64,000 nucleotides of DNA from Marthasterias glacialis (Eukaryota > Echinodermata > Asteroidea > Forcipulatida > Asteriidae). The stretch is from assembly GCA_911728455.2 (NCBI GenBank), contig OU452239.1, forward strand, positions 13,064,328-13,128,327, in the 5' to 3' direction. The notes beneath the pieces are model-generated. The model saw only the letters and a program-made list of their open reading frames with translations, did no database searches and was not told where the DNA came from. A program made the translations under genes and the position numbers. This document shows positions 26,501-41,500 of this stretch, one piece after another; within the stretch, counting starts at the first letter, position 1; each line of letters starts with the position of its first letter.

Positions 26501-29500
26501 ACTTGAAAATGTTTGTAATAACCCCGTGCAATACAGTTAGCTAGCTAGCTTAATCCATTAGAAAAAATGACAGCGCCCCCAATTGTTCACTCTTTCATTA
26601 CTTAAGAATCGCAATTTTGTTAACATTTACAAATTGCAGGCAACTCTAGAAGGCAAATAAATTGAATTTCACCCACAAAGTTGTACATGCAGAGCGACAA
26701 TGTACAAACTAACAGTGAAGTAAAACTGTCACCTTCAGAGCGTATTGGGCCTAAGCTTAGTTTTTGTTTAGGCTTCAAAGGTGCACGGCTCATAAAACTT
26801 CCACTCTGTGGGATTTTTTGTCTTAGACCACAACTCAATAAACTCCACTTCATCAGTCGTGAAATCCGGATCTTTGTAATGCACCAGCGGGGAGTCATTG
26901 CTGTGTAATCCTACCTTTACCTCACCATGCTCACAAGTCACCCAGAAGCGATGAGATTCGTCAAACTGAAGATTAAGGGTTGCAGACTCATGTTCAAGCT
27001 CAATACCCTCACCACGTCTAAACTCTGCGCAAATGATACAATAATTATATGTAAAATGTATGTTAAACAGAACAAAACAGGTTCAAACATTCATTTCAAC
27101 CATTCGCTTTCCATGCTAAATGACAAACATTTGTACAAAAGTATTTTAAATCTGTGCTTAAATTGTGTCTTTAAAAAAATGAATTTTAACGGCAAGAAAA
27201 TGAGTTACTATTTTGGTACTCAGCAACATTCATTAGATTGTCTGGGGAATTCTTACACAATAAAGAGCGCCACCAAGAGTTTGGCAGTTATCAAAAAGGA
27301 AATTATGTGTTTTCATACCTTTAATTTGAGTTTCGGCCTTAGATTAACAGTACAGCACGAAATATTTGAAAAACGCTCTTTGAGAAAGAGAATGACTTGT
27401 TCCATGTATTGGTGTCTCCATCTATTGTTTTGGTTGCATTTGAGACAAAGTAATTACAGATTGATAACGAGTACTCACCAACAACGTAGATCTTACTTTT
27501 GCTCTTCATGAAGCGCATCTCAATCAAGTTACTCTTTGGATTCTTGAGAGTAAAATCCAATCTCACGGGCAATACGATATTTGAACCATCCGCTGGGATG
27601 CGGACGTTATCAATAGATGTTGATTGATTAGTGGCACATGCCGGTCGAGGAGATTCTGTCAGTAATCAAAATAAGGTTAACAAGTCATTAGATAAGTTTT
27701 TTGTTTATTGCTGATTTTTATAATATTTAAATGCTAAGATTCAAGCCTGTTGTGTATGATGAAAAACATCCCCGGGATGCTGAGGTGCGGAATTGATTTA
27801 TGTTTAATAACTGGCACATTGCAATTAAATAGTGTTATGTCATAGAATGCCGCAGATGCTATCAGTGCAAAACATATCTTCGCAACACATATGATTTATG
27901 ATGGGTTTAAAAACTTTCCTATGGGACTACCATTGTTGTTTTCTTCTTCTTCTTCTTACTGAGGTTATAAAGATCAACCCAAATTTCAAAAAAGAGACCA
28001 GCAGGAAATCAAGATATTATAAAAAATTAAATATTAACTAAACCACTCAGGGTAAAACCCCGTACATGTTAAATCTTGGATTGTCGTGACCGAGCGGTCG
28101 AGCGCATCGAACTCAACTTAACTCAACTCAACGGTGGCTAGCTCACCGGAGTGTGGTTTCGAATCCCGGTCGTGACACTTGTGTTCTAGTGAGCAAGCAC
28201 TTTAATATAGTTGCTTCTCATCACCCAGGAGTAAATGGGTACCTGCGAAGGTGTTGATGTAAATGATTAGCAACTTTTTGGGCTGCCGGTGCTGCATACT
28301 CCAAAGGAGTTGAGATGGTTTCAGGAATGCTTAGGGGCCGATATGTAAGGCACTTTGAGAGGCCTACTTGGCTTGATATAGCGCAAAATAAATTCATTGA
28401 CTTGAGCGTCGGACTGCAATTGAGTGTAGGTTGGCAAAGGGTAAAGTTGAAAAGTGTTCACCATTAAGGAGAACAAAAAGGAAAGGAAAATGAAGTTTAA
28501 AAATGGAACACACCGTTGCTGTAATCTTGTTGACCACCTGTTGTCGCTGGTTCTTCTGGGGAAAAAAAAGATTATCAAAAATGTCTTTCAATTTAGGGCA
28601 AGTCTGTAATTGGAGTCAGAAATACAATTTTCACAATTACACTATACCACCCCCCGACTCCTTTAATCTGAGAACAAAGGAAAGTTACCTTCAAAACCAA
28701 GCTCAGTGCTGTGCGGTTTTTCTTCTGCAGTTATTTTCTCGTCTAATGGGCAAATAAATTGACATAAAAGGAGACCATGAGAAAACCATTTTCTTTTAAG
28801 ACCGAGACTCGTCGGAAATAGCAATTTTTACCACAACTTTTCGAGGTAGAATAAAAGTAAAGTTACGGTTACTGGGAGGACAGTTTTTGTTAAAGAGGTT
28901 AAGCTACTTGTTACTGTGTCACCCGTACTGCAACGTTAATTCTTGTAGTTTAGTGTTGCCATTTGTTTTGAAAGGTGATGACACTATCCATTGTGAGAAA
29001 AAATGTGTTACGATAACTTTTATAAAGACATGTGGATAACTTAAAAAGAGACTACATTGAGTAAATGTATTTTGTATGTTTTTTTTTTAATGACAAGCTG
29101 CGTGGAACATTTTGTAATCTAGCTGACTCTGACACAAAGAAGACGCTAACATTGAAGCGCATACTCATCACGATAGCTTGATGTCTCAATATGACCCTGA
29201 TTCGTTCTTCCCGGCAAAGCGAATGCCAAGCTTTGTTTCGGTTTACGCGATGTTTTCCAAATCGCGTAAAGTATAAACTGGGCTTTAGTTATATAGTATT
29301 GTTTAAAAGAAAATGAAGTTGTCTGAAGTGTAACCGTATTACTGCTTTCAAATTTGTTTTAAAATGGTAGAGAGAAAAGTTGCAACAGAACTAAACAATG
29401 CAAATAGCATGAGGCAGGTATCAGGAATCTTACCGTATCCGCAAGCGATTTTTTCATCTAAATCTTCCATCCGCAGCCGACCATCAGCCCCAAATGTCAT

Positions 29501-32500
29501 CTGGTAGGGGGTCCTTCTTGACATCATGGTCACGCCACCTGGAAAAAATACACATGGACTAATGTCAGGTGGTAGCCGGCTATAACGTACGAATGATCGA
29601 GTTCCTTGCCCACGTAGAGACATACAAACCATGTAAACATCGAGTTCTGGAATTGTAAACATTTTATGTTCTTTGTATGTTGTTTTATTTCTGAAAACAA
29701 AAATTGGTTTTGAACAAATTTGTAAGCGAATATCTTACCTCCACTTGCTAAAGCAGTGAGTAACAGTACGATAGTAAAGTCCACCAAAATCATCGTTGAT
29801 GATCAATCGAAGGTCCCAGATTCCACAGTGAACAAGCAACCCACTACATCCAACTCTACGCGATCAGTTATTAAGCGGTACCCCTTCAGACGATTTCAAT
29901 ATGGCCGCTCTAAATTTAATCAACTTGAAATACGTTTTTTGCATATTGAAGTAATTTATCCAATTAGCAGTTCTATCACGATCTATTCTTGTGAATAGAA
30001 GGACAAATCGATGGAGAGGTTTTAATTTCCTGTAAGATCCTATTGGTGCACATCTAGAGGAGAGGCGTGGTCGTCTAATACTTTTTTGACAGGAAACTCT
30101 GGCGGAAGTCAAATGCTGCAAAGAAATCTTTTATTTCTTTTTATCATATTTTTTAATAATGGCTAGTCATCAATGCCTTTTGGTGTCAACCTTGTTACCA
30201 GAGGCAGTGCGCCTACCCAGGTCGTTACGATCGAGCAAGGCATGCATGCAAAATGGCAAGGATTGCATGTGAATGTTTGTTCTTTTGCTTTTTCAGCTGT
30301 ACTGTCTCTGTAAAATTAAAGATAGAAGATATTATGCACATGACGTAGTTTGAGTTGGGAGCCCTCGGCTAGAGGTCAAAAGAAGGTTCCTCATTGGTCA
30401 ATCCTGTGCGCTGCGCGTGTGTTTTCCATATTTCTTCGTCATCCATTTACCTCTAAGATGGCGGCGTGATGTTATCAGTGCATAGGATCCATAGCTGACA
30501 CCGTTAATGGCATCAGTTTGAGTGGGTACCACTTTTGATGCTCAGTTAGTATCTAACATCGTATCTATCGTAAATATAGGCCAACTTGGTTCGTGTGCGA
30601 AGGACGAAAATAGCAGTTTGCAACAGCTAATTTTATTTCATCAAAGACGAAAATAATTACCCCTCGCTTTTAAATCCTGTCAAAAAAAAACCTTTGTCCA
30701 AAAATTGGGCCACGAGTCGGATCGATGCTTCCATAGTCAGAAATCCTCTACCATGCATATTCAACAAAAGTAACGATACGTTTGACTTGCCGCAGCAGAA
30801 AGTGGCTTCTACCGTTACTATGGCAACGATTCGAGTATTAAACACAGACTGCATTTTAATTCAATTTAAGGTAAGCTACGGAACGTGGTGGAGGCAGGTT
30901 TGTTTAGTCTGTATCACAAGGTTACATTACTGGCAGTTGATTACAGCCGAGTATTTATTTCTACAACAATATCATAAAAATAATATATATATATATATAT
31001 ATCAGCGATCTGAGTACATACAACTGTAAAACTGAAGTGTTGAATCCAACACTTACATGTGTGCGGTCAGAGACTACACTTCAAAGGGTTGAACCCATCA
31101 TTGTTAATGTTAAATCTAGCACTTCAAAATGTCAAATCAAACGCCAAAAAGTTGAATTCAACAGTTGAATTCAACAGTTTAAGTGTTAATTCAACATTTT
31201 CAATATGCTTTCATTGAAATTGTTGAATCAGCACTTTAAATGTTGCATCAACAATGTAGCAGCAAGATTAAACGTTTTACATGCTGGATTTAACATTTTA
31301 AAATGTTAGATTTAACACTTTTAAAGTGTAGTCACTGACCGCACACATGCAAGTGTTGGATTCAACTCTTCAGTTTTAAGAGTGTACGCATTGATTGAAA
31401 CAAAGCAAACGACCATTAACTCCAGTAGTAATATACAGATAGCACAATTGTTAGTGTCACTCAAAACTACAACTGTCAACTTTTATAATATTCTGTACAT
31501 AGTATAATTTATAATTACAATAAACTTGTTATTTGAACAATATACATATTAACAATAAGAACACGACTGTTTGTGTCAAGTTACAACAGGTCAACGCCAA
31601 CTAAAAATATCTTAGAAGCAGTTCAAAATTCACTAATGTAAATACACAATAATTAAAGTATTATAACAAAGAACAACTGATGCTTTCTAAACTCCACAAA
31701 ATACTAAAGAATATAATAACGAATAATTTCTTTCAACTTGAAGCGCTGATTGAGAGAAAAGGGTAGTTTACAACATTTGGGTTATCACATTTTGCAATAC
31801 AAGACACCAAGCTTTCATGGAATAATAAGTAAACAGTAGCGACAGCGCCCTCCACACACACACAAACACTACTCAAAAACCCCAAATTAAAAAAATGTAT
31901 TCAAACAAAATGACCATCTACAAATACGGGCAACTTTAAAATGCAGCTAAATTAAATGTAAATGCAATAACTAGCTTTACAACAGCTATATTACCGGTAT
32001 ACAACCTAAGAGCTGATTGTCATTACAAGTGCCACATTCATCAGTCATGTAAACATGACGTAATTTGCATTGCATTAGCTTAGTTTTCAGTTAGGCTTCA
32101 AAGGTACACGGCTCATAAAACTTCCACTCTGTGGGATTTTTTGTCTTAGAGAACAACTCAATACCATCCACTTCATTAGTCGCGGAATTCGGATCGGTGT
32201 TCTGCACCAGCGGAGAGTCATTATCGTGCAATCCTACCTTTAAAAGCCCGGTCCTGAAAGGGTTAACAATATTGACACACCCCACACACACCCACACACC
32301 CACACTAATAAAAAAAAAACCTATAAAAAAACCTTTTAACAAAATGACCAATTACAAATACAGTCAACTGCGGTTGAATTGAATACAAATACATTAATTA
32401 GTTTTACAACAGCTATGATTACCCGTATACCTAAGAGTTTATTGTCATAACAACTTAACAAGTGTCACTTTCATCAGTATATTGTGTAAACGTGACGTAA

Positions 32501-35500
32501 CTTGCATTTCATTAAGCTTTGTTTTTATTTAGGCTTCAAAGGTACACGGCTCATAAAACTTCCACTCTGTGGGTGTTCTTGTCTTAGAGTACAGCTCAAT
32601 ACAATCCACTTCATTAGTCGTGAAAATCGGATCGGTGTAATGCACCAGCGGGGAGTCATTGCCGTGTAATCCTACCTTTACCTCACCATTCTCATAAGTC
32701 ACCCAGAAGCGATGAGATTCGTCAAACTGAAGATTCAGGGTTGCAGACTCATGTTCAATTTCAATGCCACCACCACGTTTAAACTCTACGCAAATGATAC
32801 AATAATTATATGTAAAATGTATGTTAATCCGAAATAGCGTTTTCTTAGATTTATTTCAACCAGTTTCTTTTCATGGAAAATGAAAATAAATTTTACAAAG
32901 GTTACTGGAATTTATGTTTTGCTGATCTTTGAGAATAACACCAAGAATCATGTGCTGCTTTTTGTGCACAAACAAAACCAAAATTGCCTGGTAATTTGAT
33001 TTATAAGCAATAAATAGAAGCCATCAAGAGATTGCCCTGGAAATGTCGTAAACAAATAAGGAAATTGTCATATCTCGACTGAGGCAGGAATTTGTTTTTC
33101 GGCTCGAGAAATAAATTATTTCAAATGAGAAGACGGCAGTAGATGTTTGATCAAGGTCTTAATTCGATGGAACCTGAGGTTGGATCTCTTTATAAGGCGC
33201 TGTACTGGCGTTTCGATCTAGTATTGAGCTTGTGTGTGTGACATTGGAATACTCACCAACAACGTAGATCTCATTGTTTCCGTTCATGAAGCGCACCTGA
33301 ATATCGTTACTGTCTGGATTATTGAGAGTAAAATCCAATCTCACGGGGAGTAAGATAGTCGAACCATCCTCTGGGATGTTGTATGTATCGATAGATGTAG
33401 TTTGATAAGTGGCACATGGTAATTGAGTAGTGCCATAGAATGCCGTTGTAGGTGCTGTCAGTGAATCTAATTAATGCAAAAAATATAATCAGATCAAAGC
33501 TATGTGGTTGTTGTTTTTTCTTGATGAACCTCATAACTTTATGTTTCCTTTCAAGTTGTTGTGACTTTATAAAACATTTCCCTTCAACTTACTGAAAGTA
33601 TTCATTTTCTTGAGGTTACAGAGATAATCCGAGACATCATGCAGTTAAAACTAAACCTTACCACCGAGGGTATACAACTCAAATCCAGCAATTGAATATT
33701 TAATTGGTCCAAATTTTATGAACATGAAGTTCAAATAATTATCGAAAAGGTCTTCCTATTTCTACCCGTTAATAAGGGAGTAAGTAAAATGGTGATCACC
33801 CACCGTGAGTAGACACAGGGTAGTACTGTTCCCCAACAGTTGTTGTTCCATCTGTTAATAAGCAAAAAGTTTGACAAAATAAGCAAGAAGAACTGGAATG
33901 CGACTGATTGACGCATAACAGCAATCAAATTTGAATAAAAGTAAAGATTTTTCGTTGCATTGAGGGTAAAATATTATTTAAAAAAATGAAATATTGAAAT
34001 AATTTCACACTAGAGAGAGCAACGATAAGGAGCAATGGGCTTGAAAATGGAACATACCAGGGATGTACTCATCTTGTAGCCCACCTGTAGTCGCTGGCTC
34101 TTCTGGAAAAGGAGATCAAAATACTGATTTTAAGGGAGTGCCATAAAGACAATCGAGTCAGATTAAAGTTTCACCTTACCATTTGTGAGTGCAATAAGTT
34201 AAAAATTACAATGTGGCGCAGTTTATTTTCAGGTGCTTCTTCTGTGAAATAATAAGACACGAAGATGAGTTCCCTTTTAAACCGGCCTCAGAGTTTTTTC
34301 TGTATTTTTTCTACAACGGTTATTTTCTGGTCGGTTGGATTTTAAGCAATTTAACATGAACAACGCACATTGTTCTGCTAAACATTTTTTTTTCGGAAAT
34401 AACTTTTATTTTAGTCAGAGTAACAACTTTTCTTTGATAAAAAAGTGTGAGTTAACTGTATTATCATTATTCACATGATAAACAAGTTGCTTCCATAAGT
34501 GCTATCTTAATTTTAATGCGTTTTAAGTCTGTTTTGAAAATACACGTCATGTCAAATAAGGCCAAATAATGTGTTGAGTTGCCCTCCAGTGAAAATATTT
34601 GAAGGGGTCAATCTATCGTTTTTTGTTTTGTTTTTCTCCTTGACTGTAATTTAAAATTGGAATGCACTGGTACCACTAACCATGTATTTAATGTTTTCAA
34701 TTGTTTTGTACTGATAAACTTTGGAAAAATCTATTCAGATTGATTTGGGATACCTTGTTGAAAAGTATGTTTAACCTACTTCGCTATCGTTGACACTGCG
34801 AGTTCGTCCATTTTGTATGCAATGTTCAACACGTATGGGACCATTTGCCTATTATATAAAACGTGTAGACTGACTGAGTCAAAATCGTTGACACACAGCT
34901 AAGTCAATGCACAACGCGTGAAGGGGCATTCGGTTTGAAAACGTGTAGCTTTAGCAATCGATAAAAGGAAAGTGGGACATTTAAAAAATCAAAAAGTTTT
35001 ATGTTTTCATATGTGACTTCATTTTGTTTAGTTATGTTAAGATAAGTTTTTATTTCGTAAATTATATAAATTAATTTTTATCGGTGATTCGTTTTCTCTT
35101 GAAAGAATTCTATTGTACCTTTTACCAAAGCACCTTGCCAAGTTCTAAGTTCTAAAAACGACTTTTGATGTCAGCTGCCAATTATTGTATAATCACAGGC
35201 CGCCCCCACCATATTTTCAGGGGGGTGGCATTGACCCCTCGGTCCCCCGGTTCCTATGTGCATACTCACGCTCAAAACAAGCGAATCCACTTGTTGACTT
35301 GTGCGAACGCGTATCTAAATTGCAGCATGTTGCAGCATGGTCCGACACTCAAGCATTGTGCTTTTCATGCTCATTTTGCATGATTGTGTACGCATACTGC
35401 CTGTACATCTGATTTCCATAAGGTCATGCTACGTTCGCCTTAGTGGCACACATGTATAATGTGACCTCTTGCATATTTACTTTATCCATGTGTTGGCGAT

Positions 35501-38500
35501 TTTGTTTAAGTTTATTTGTAGTATTAGGATTAGCAACTCAGCATTATTTTTGGTTTGCCTAAGAACGAACAACTAGTAAAGAACGTTACTGACAGCAGCG
35601 TAGCGACCGGGGTGTGGGGTGTTAGTTCTGAAAAACTGAAAAATCTTAGAGCGTCCGGGGAGTTCGCCCCTGGACCCCCATAAGAATTGTTGCCCAGCAA
35701 CAAAATTAAACGTCTGTTTTCGGCAACTTCGCTACGCCGCTGGTTACTGAGGCAAGTATCTATAGAGTCTTACCGTATCCACATGCCGTTTTTTTCTCAA
35801 AACTGTCCATCCGCAGCCGACCGTCATTTCCGAACGTCATCTGAAAGGGTGTAAGCCGTGACGTAATGGTCACATCACCTAGAGGAAAATCCGTAATTCA
35901 TATAGGGGTTTTTCTCGATAGGGTGGTGTGCTGTTTAATTCATGAAACAAAATTGAATTTCTGGACTACGTAGCATGCAACGGTTAATTCTTGTGAAACC
36001 ATACTACCGGTAGTTATTTAAACGTTCTTGTCTCTATCTGTGTTAGTTTAGAATAACTTAAATTCAAGCCGTCTGTGATGTGGTACATTTTGTAATTAAC
36101 TGTAGCTGTTTTCCTGTCCTTCCTATCATTTTTCAAATGGCAGTATTGCATCTACGTACAGAATTGACCGAGGCCTAAACATAATTGATTTGATTCAATT
36201 GTGTTTTGATTTGATTTAATATGACTTGATTTGACTCATTATGATCGTATTGATTTAAACCAAGATGAACCGAAATGAACTAAACGGAACTCATTTGAAC
36301 ATAAATTGAATAGATCTAGAATGGAATATGAACTCAATTTAAGTCATTTAACTTTGAATGACTTGATTTGAATACAACTTTAAAAGCGCCCTCTGTGACA
36401 GAATAGAGGAGAGCTCAACAATGACGCCAACTAACTACAATTTACGAGGTGTTATTTTTAGCACCGTGGTAGGCGGTTGAAATGTCGATCCTTTGGTTTT
36501 GCTTCTAACTCCTGCTACATCTTCATAATCACAATAAGATATCAGATGCTAATAAAACCACTGTTTCAGGCCTTCAGCAGTCGCATTAAGAATAAAAAAC
36601 CTTTGTTCATCAACAGCGAATAAAACTGTGGTAAGTAGATAACGCAAAAATCGAAGCATGTAATTTGTGTTACCATCACTGACGATATAGTATTCAGTGT
36701 TTACTCAGTGACGTAAAGTACGACGTAATCCAAATTTTATCTGATTTTAAGAAACTTACACTTAATCTTACCGTTTGTAACACTTGCAATGGTGAGTGAA
36801 ACTGCTATTGTGAGCAGCAGCATCGTTATATGGTCAAATACAAGCTACTACTACCACGAGCAAACCTCAAACTAGACGCACATGAGTGTTTACCTCTTGT
36901 GATGCTCAGAATCTCGACTAAAAATATTCGTGTCTGTCGTTAATATATTTGGTTCGAGAACAAAGAGATCAAGGACGAAAATAATCACCCCTCGCTTTTA
37001 AATCCCGTTTAAAAATAACTTGTGTTTAACGCTATGGGGCCACGCGTGCGATCGATGCTTCCATAAGCAGAAATCCTCCCTTCTGCATTTTTAATAAAAG
37101 TAACAATACAATCGACTTGCCGAAGCAAAGAGTTGCTTCTATACTGTCATGACAACGGTAAGTATAATAACCACACTTTTAATTCAATCCAAGGTAAGCT
37201 ACGGAACGTGCGGGCTGGTTTGGTTATACTCTCCAATAAACAAGGTTACATTGAATTTCAAACTGGCATTTCATAACAGCGGAATATTATAACAAATTAT
37301 TTGAATTTTTTATTTGTGTTTTTCTATTTCTGTTTTTCTCTTAAACAAACACGTGCTACAATATATCAAATGACACAATGAATGTATATTTTAATTAATT
37401 GAGATATCTATATTAAAAAAATCAAATAAAACTTGTTAAGTAGACATTAGCAACGCACCAATTCACAAACGTTAAATATGGCATCAGTATTTGATGGAGG
37501 AGATTTTCTGCTTAGCAGAATCCTTTAGGCACGCAGGCTCTTGAAATAGCTCCACTTCTCATCCAGATTATAATTGATCAATGTTTGCGTTTCAGACTGT
37601 CCTTGGGCTAAAGATATTCAGAAATGAATTAAAGTGTACAAACCACTCCATGTTGAATTTACGTAATGGTTATGTAGTCGATTACTGTAACTTCAATCAC
37701 TTCATTCATATTTTTATGTATGTGGAGTTTTTCATATTGCTCTACATTATAGTACGCCGGTTATGCAGGTTACAGTTTAAGAAATATATATATATACATA
37801 TCACAGCTTGGTTCACAGCACACTACTAACGACTTTTTTTTTTTTTAGTATTTCAAAAGATAAAATGTGTACATCATCGTATAGTTGCTTTATAGCATTA
37901 CTTGATACGGCAGAGTAATGACTTAAATTCCATCATTAGTTTTCAGATACCAACAAAAGGGGCCATTTTGAGGTTAATTTGAGACACAAATTGTAGTTAT
38001 AGATAAGAATGACATACACAAATAGTATCGTTTGATTTAGCTATAACCTTTTAGAAATGTCAAAGTTCTTATTACAAATTTTGGTCACCACCCTTGCACC
38101 CTCTGTTGTTCGAGTTGACTTTGCAATTATCAACGATGTGCTAGCAAATCAAGTTTAGGTAGTCAGTCGTCCATAAAATCATTGCATGGCGAGTAGAACT
38201 TCCACTCAGCTCCTCTTTCAGAGGTCAATTCGAATTCCTTTACTTCATTGTTAATAAATTTGCAATGACAATCAATCATCACATCGTCGTTGTTTTGAAT
38301 GCCTATTTCGATGTTACCATAGCTGTATGCTATCCGTATGATTGTTGATCCGTCATTAATTCTAACAAAAGATGGGAATTCTTTTTCGTTGTCATCATTA
38401 CACGAAATTTCAGATGAGTCTCCGAACTCTAGGGAGAGAAAGATTAAAAAGCATGTTAAATTCTACATCTATATTATCAGTAATATTCTAAAACTAAAAC

Positions 38501-41500
38501 TAAAGAGGGACGAATACAGTATTTCAGAAGCAGCGGCGGCATCAACAACAATTTACCACCATTATCAACAACAACAACAATAACAAAAACAATGACGTGT
38601 CAGCAACATGATGTTCCTTTCAAAATGAATACTAGAGAGGCAAGAAACAGAAATGTCTGTGTTTTTGGAGCATATTGAATTACTTCAGATGGCATGTTCA
38701 CCTGTTGTCTTTTTGTTTATGAAAAAATACTCATTTACTTATTTAATTTAGGCACGCTGTAAGGTGATTTACAATCAAACAAAACAGACTAAGCGAAGAT
38801 AAGTCTTGACTTACCGACTTCACAATCTCTTCCTTCTACGTTTTTGAAAGTTATCTTGATTTCTTCCTCGTTTGTTTTGACAGAGAACTGCAAATTGATC
38901 TCCTGCAAATTGACGTAACCAATTTTGATCTTCCCATCTTTCTCCGCTGTACGGGTGGCACATATTTGTTGTTTCTCCGCCATCGTTGATGATTCTTTGA
39001 ACAAAATTTAATATTGTTAATAATTACACAATCAAATAACAGTCACTAACTTTCAATGCACTAGGTTAGTTTGGGTCGTATGGGTTAAGTAAAAAATACT
39101 TCATTGTAGAAAACTTTACAAAAAGATTTTACCTTGTGTACAGTCCAAACTATCCCATCCTGTCGGCCGACCATCATCACCGAACGTAACTTTGTAGGGT
39201 TTTACCACTTGCTTTGTGTTAACCCCACCGGGACGAAACTCTGTGCATTCACACGGATTTGGTTCTGGCAGGAGCCATCCATTCTGCTTGCCGGAAAGCG
39301 AGCTGGGCTCTTGACCAACGTTGCAGACACTTTCGGCTGCAAATGGGGTTCATAGAAGTATCATGTTTTTAGAAGCTGAAATAGACTGAGTGCGCTCTCT
39401 ACGTCACGTGACCTAAAGTGGGTGTTAAACATCACAAGTACGGCGTCCTCCATAGGAAAATGCCGTTGTTGTAAAGTACATGATGATTGAATTTAAGTCT
39501 TATCTTTCTCCAAATCTGTGAAGAAAATTCCAGAGACCTTACCGGAATGGTTGAATAAACACTGCAAGGACAGTTATATTTACATGTCTAAACATATTGT
39601 GTAGTAGAATACTCGTAGTTTATGAAACAGTAATGCTTTTTAAATCAATGTCTCGACATATAACTTTAATAAACGGGCCTAGTAACAGTTTTATTGTTAC
39701 CAGAAGCCGATTGTCGATGTGACTCTGTCGGTTACAGCATGTAGTCTTTGCACGTCTTCAGCTGAGATGACCTAGTAAAGTCACGTGATGACATGCATTT
39801 CAAATATTGGTTGCGCAATCGTTCTATTATGAATTGTTTCTGAAGGACAATTACCTCACAACAATGCCCTAAATACCACATTGCACCAAGTATAGGGCTT
39901 ATTGCCATTGTTTGCATAAACTCACAAAGTATTAAAAAAAAACTCGAATAAATTTGCTCGTCAATGGACCTATTCATAAATAACTATTATGTTGGTACGG
40001 ATGCCATCTCGTGCAATACATAACTGATGGTTATGACCAGAAAGAGGCTAAATAACTTCTTTACAGCCTCGGTTTGGTTGTATTACTTTGAATGGAAGAC
40101 AAAGAGATGGTGGCACTTCGATACATTATTAATCTGTAGGGTGATGTCGTAATCGTTGAAACAAACTCAATTCATGACCTAAAACCACACTTTGTTATTT
40201 TTTTCTTAATTTTGCTTATCTTATTTCAAATCAAACACCACATACGCCTTTATAGAAATTGAGGCTGCAAGATTAACATAAAGTACACACATTTTCAGTT
40301 TTTAGTAGTAGTCAGTTTAATGTCAGCTTTCGTAACAAAGATCTCCACAATCTGAGATACTCTGGTTGTCCTATTCTTATCCCCAACAAGTGTAAAACTG
40401 GCATTTTTAAGCAAGCATTTTTTAATCATATTCACAACTCCTGGAATGAAATTCCATCTAACCTCAGAAATTCACAAGTTCTTTCTCTTTTTAAATCAGG
40501 TCTCCTTGACCACTACCTCACTAGCCAGTGATGTGTAATTTGGGGTGGAGTCTCACCTGCCCAATCATGATTATGTGCAATACATTTTATCTTGTATATT
40601 TTTTTTTTTAACGCGTATTTTGTATTGTGTATGGTGCTTCTTTGTTTTCCTCTCTGTAGCTTTTTTGATTTTTGTATCCTTGTTTTGATGTGTAAACGAG
40701 GGACCCCAGTCAGTTGGCCTTCGTGCCTGTTCGGGGTTTCCCTTTTGCAACACATGTCATCTCTTTTAATGTTTTGTGCAATAAAGGTAATAAAATAAAA
40801 TAAAAATAAAATAAATTTTCCTGAACGAAAAGAAAATGGCAGTTATAATGTACTCAGGTTCAGTGCTATTCATGTAATTGTTTCTCAATATGCCATTTTT
40901 AAATTATTTTATAAAGAAGAATAACCACTCGCTAATACACTCCTTACTTACAATTTGAGGATTTAGAAATTTCGGTCACTGTTAATTTTAAAAGTAGGCA
41001 GTCGAACCTACGAAACTTTCTTTAGTGTAATTTTAACTTGACTAATAAACTGACTGATGTCAGTTCGAATCAGTTTGGGCTCTAAATACTGATGTATTTC
41101 AATTATGTTATTTTTTTTAATCCATGAAATCGTAAAATTAGTTAAGTATTGTTCCTAACCAATAAGGTGTGATATCCTCATAGCCGCAGGAAGCTTGCAC
41201 CACATTCCCCTCTGCAGCCGCAAACGGTCCCAAGTTTTGTCCCTCATGCATTCAACCAAAAAGGTTAACATGACGCCGTGTCCTGATGTTACATTATTTT
41301 GCCAAACGTTTCCCGTGTTAAATCTACGTTTTTATAGCAATACCAAAGTTATCTTGAGTACATTTTTTCTGATTTTTTACTCCAAAATTGAGTCAAAAAT
41401 CAACCATTTTTACATCTATGTCTGTGTGTATGATGGTATCTAAAAAGCAATGGATCCCCAGTAAATAGTTCTAGTTCTGCAGAATATTGTGGAGTATGCT

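Noticed and set aside
26927-27511. Plus-strand 194-codon frame
   Set aside because: It crosses the last exon/intron of paralogue B antisense; the minus-strand reading is supported by three paralogues.
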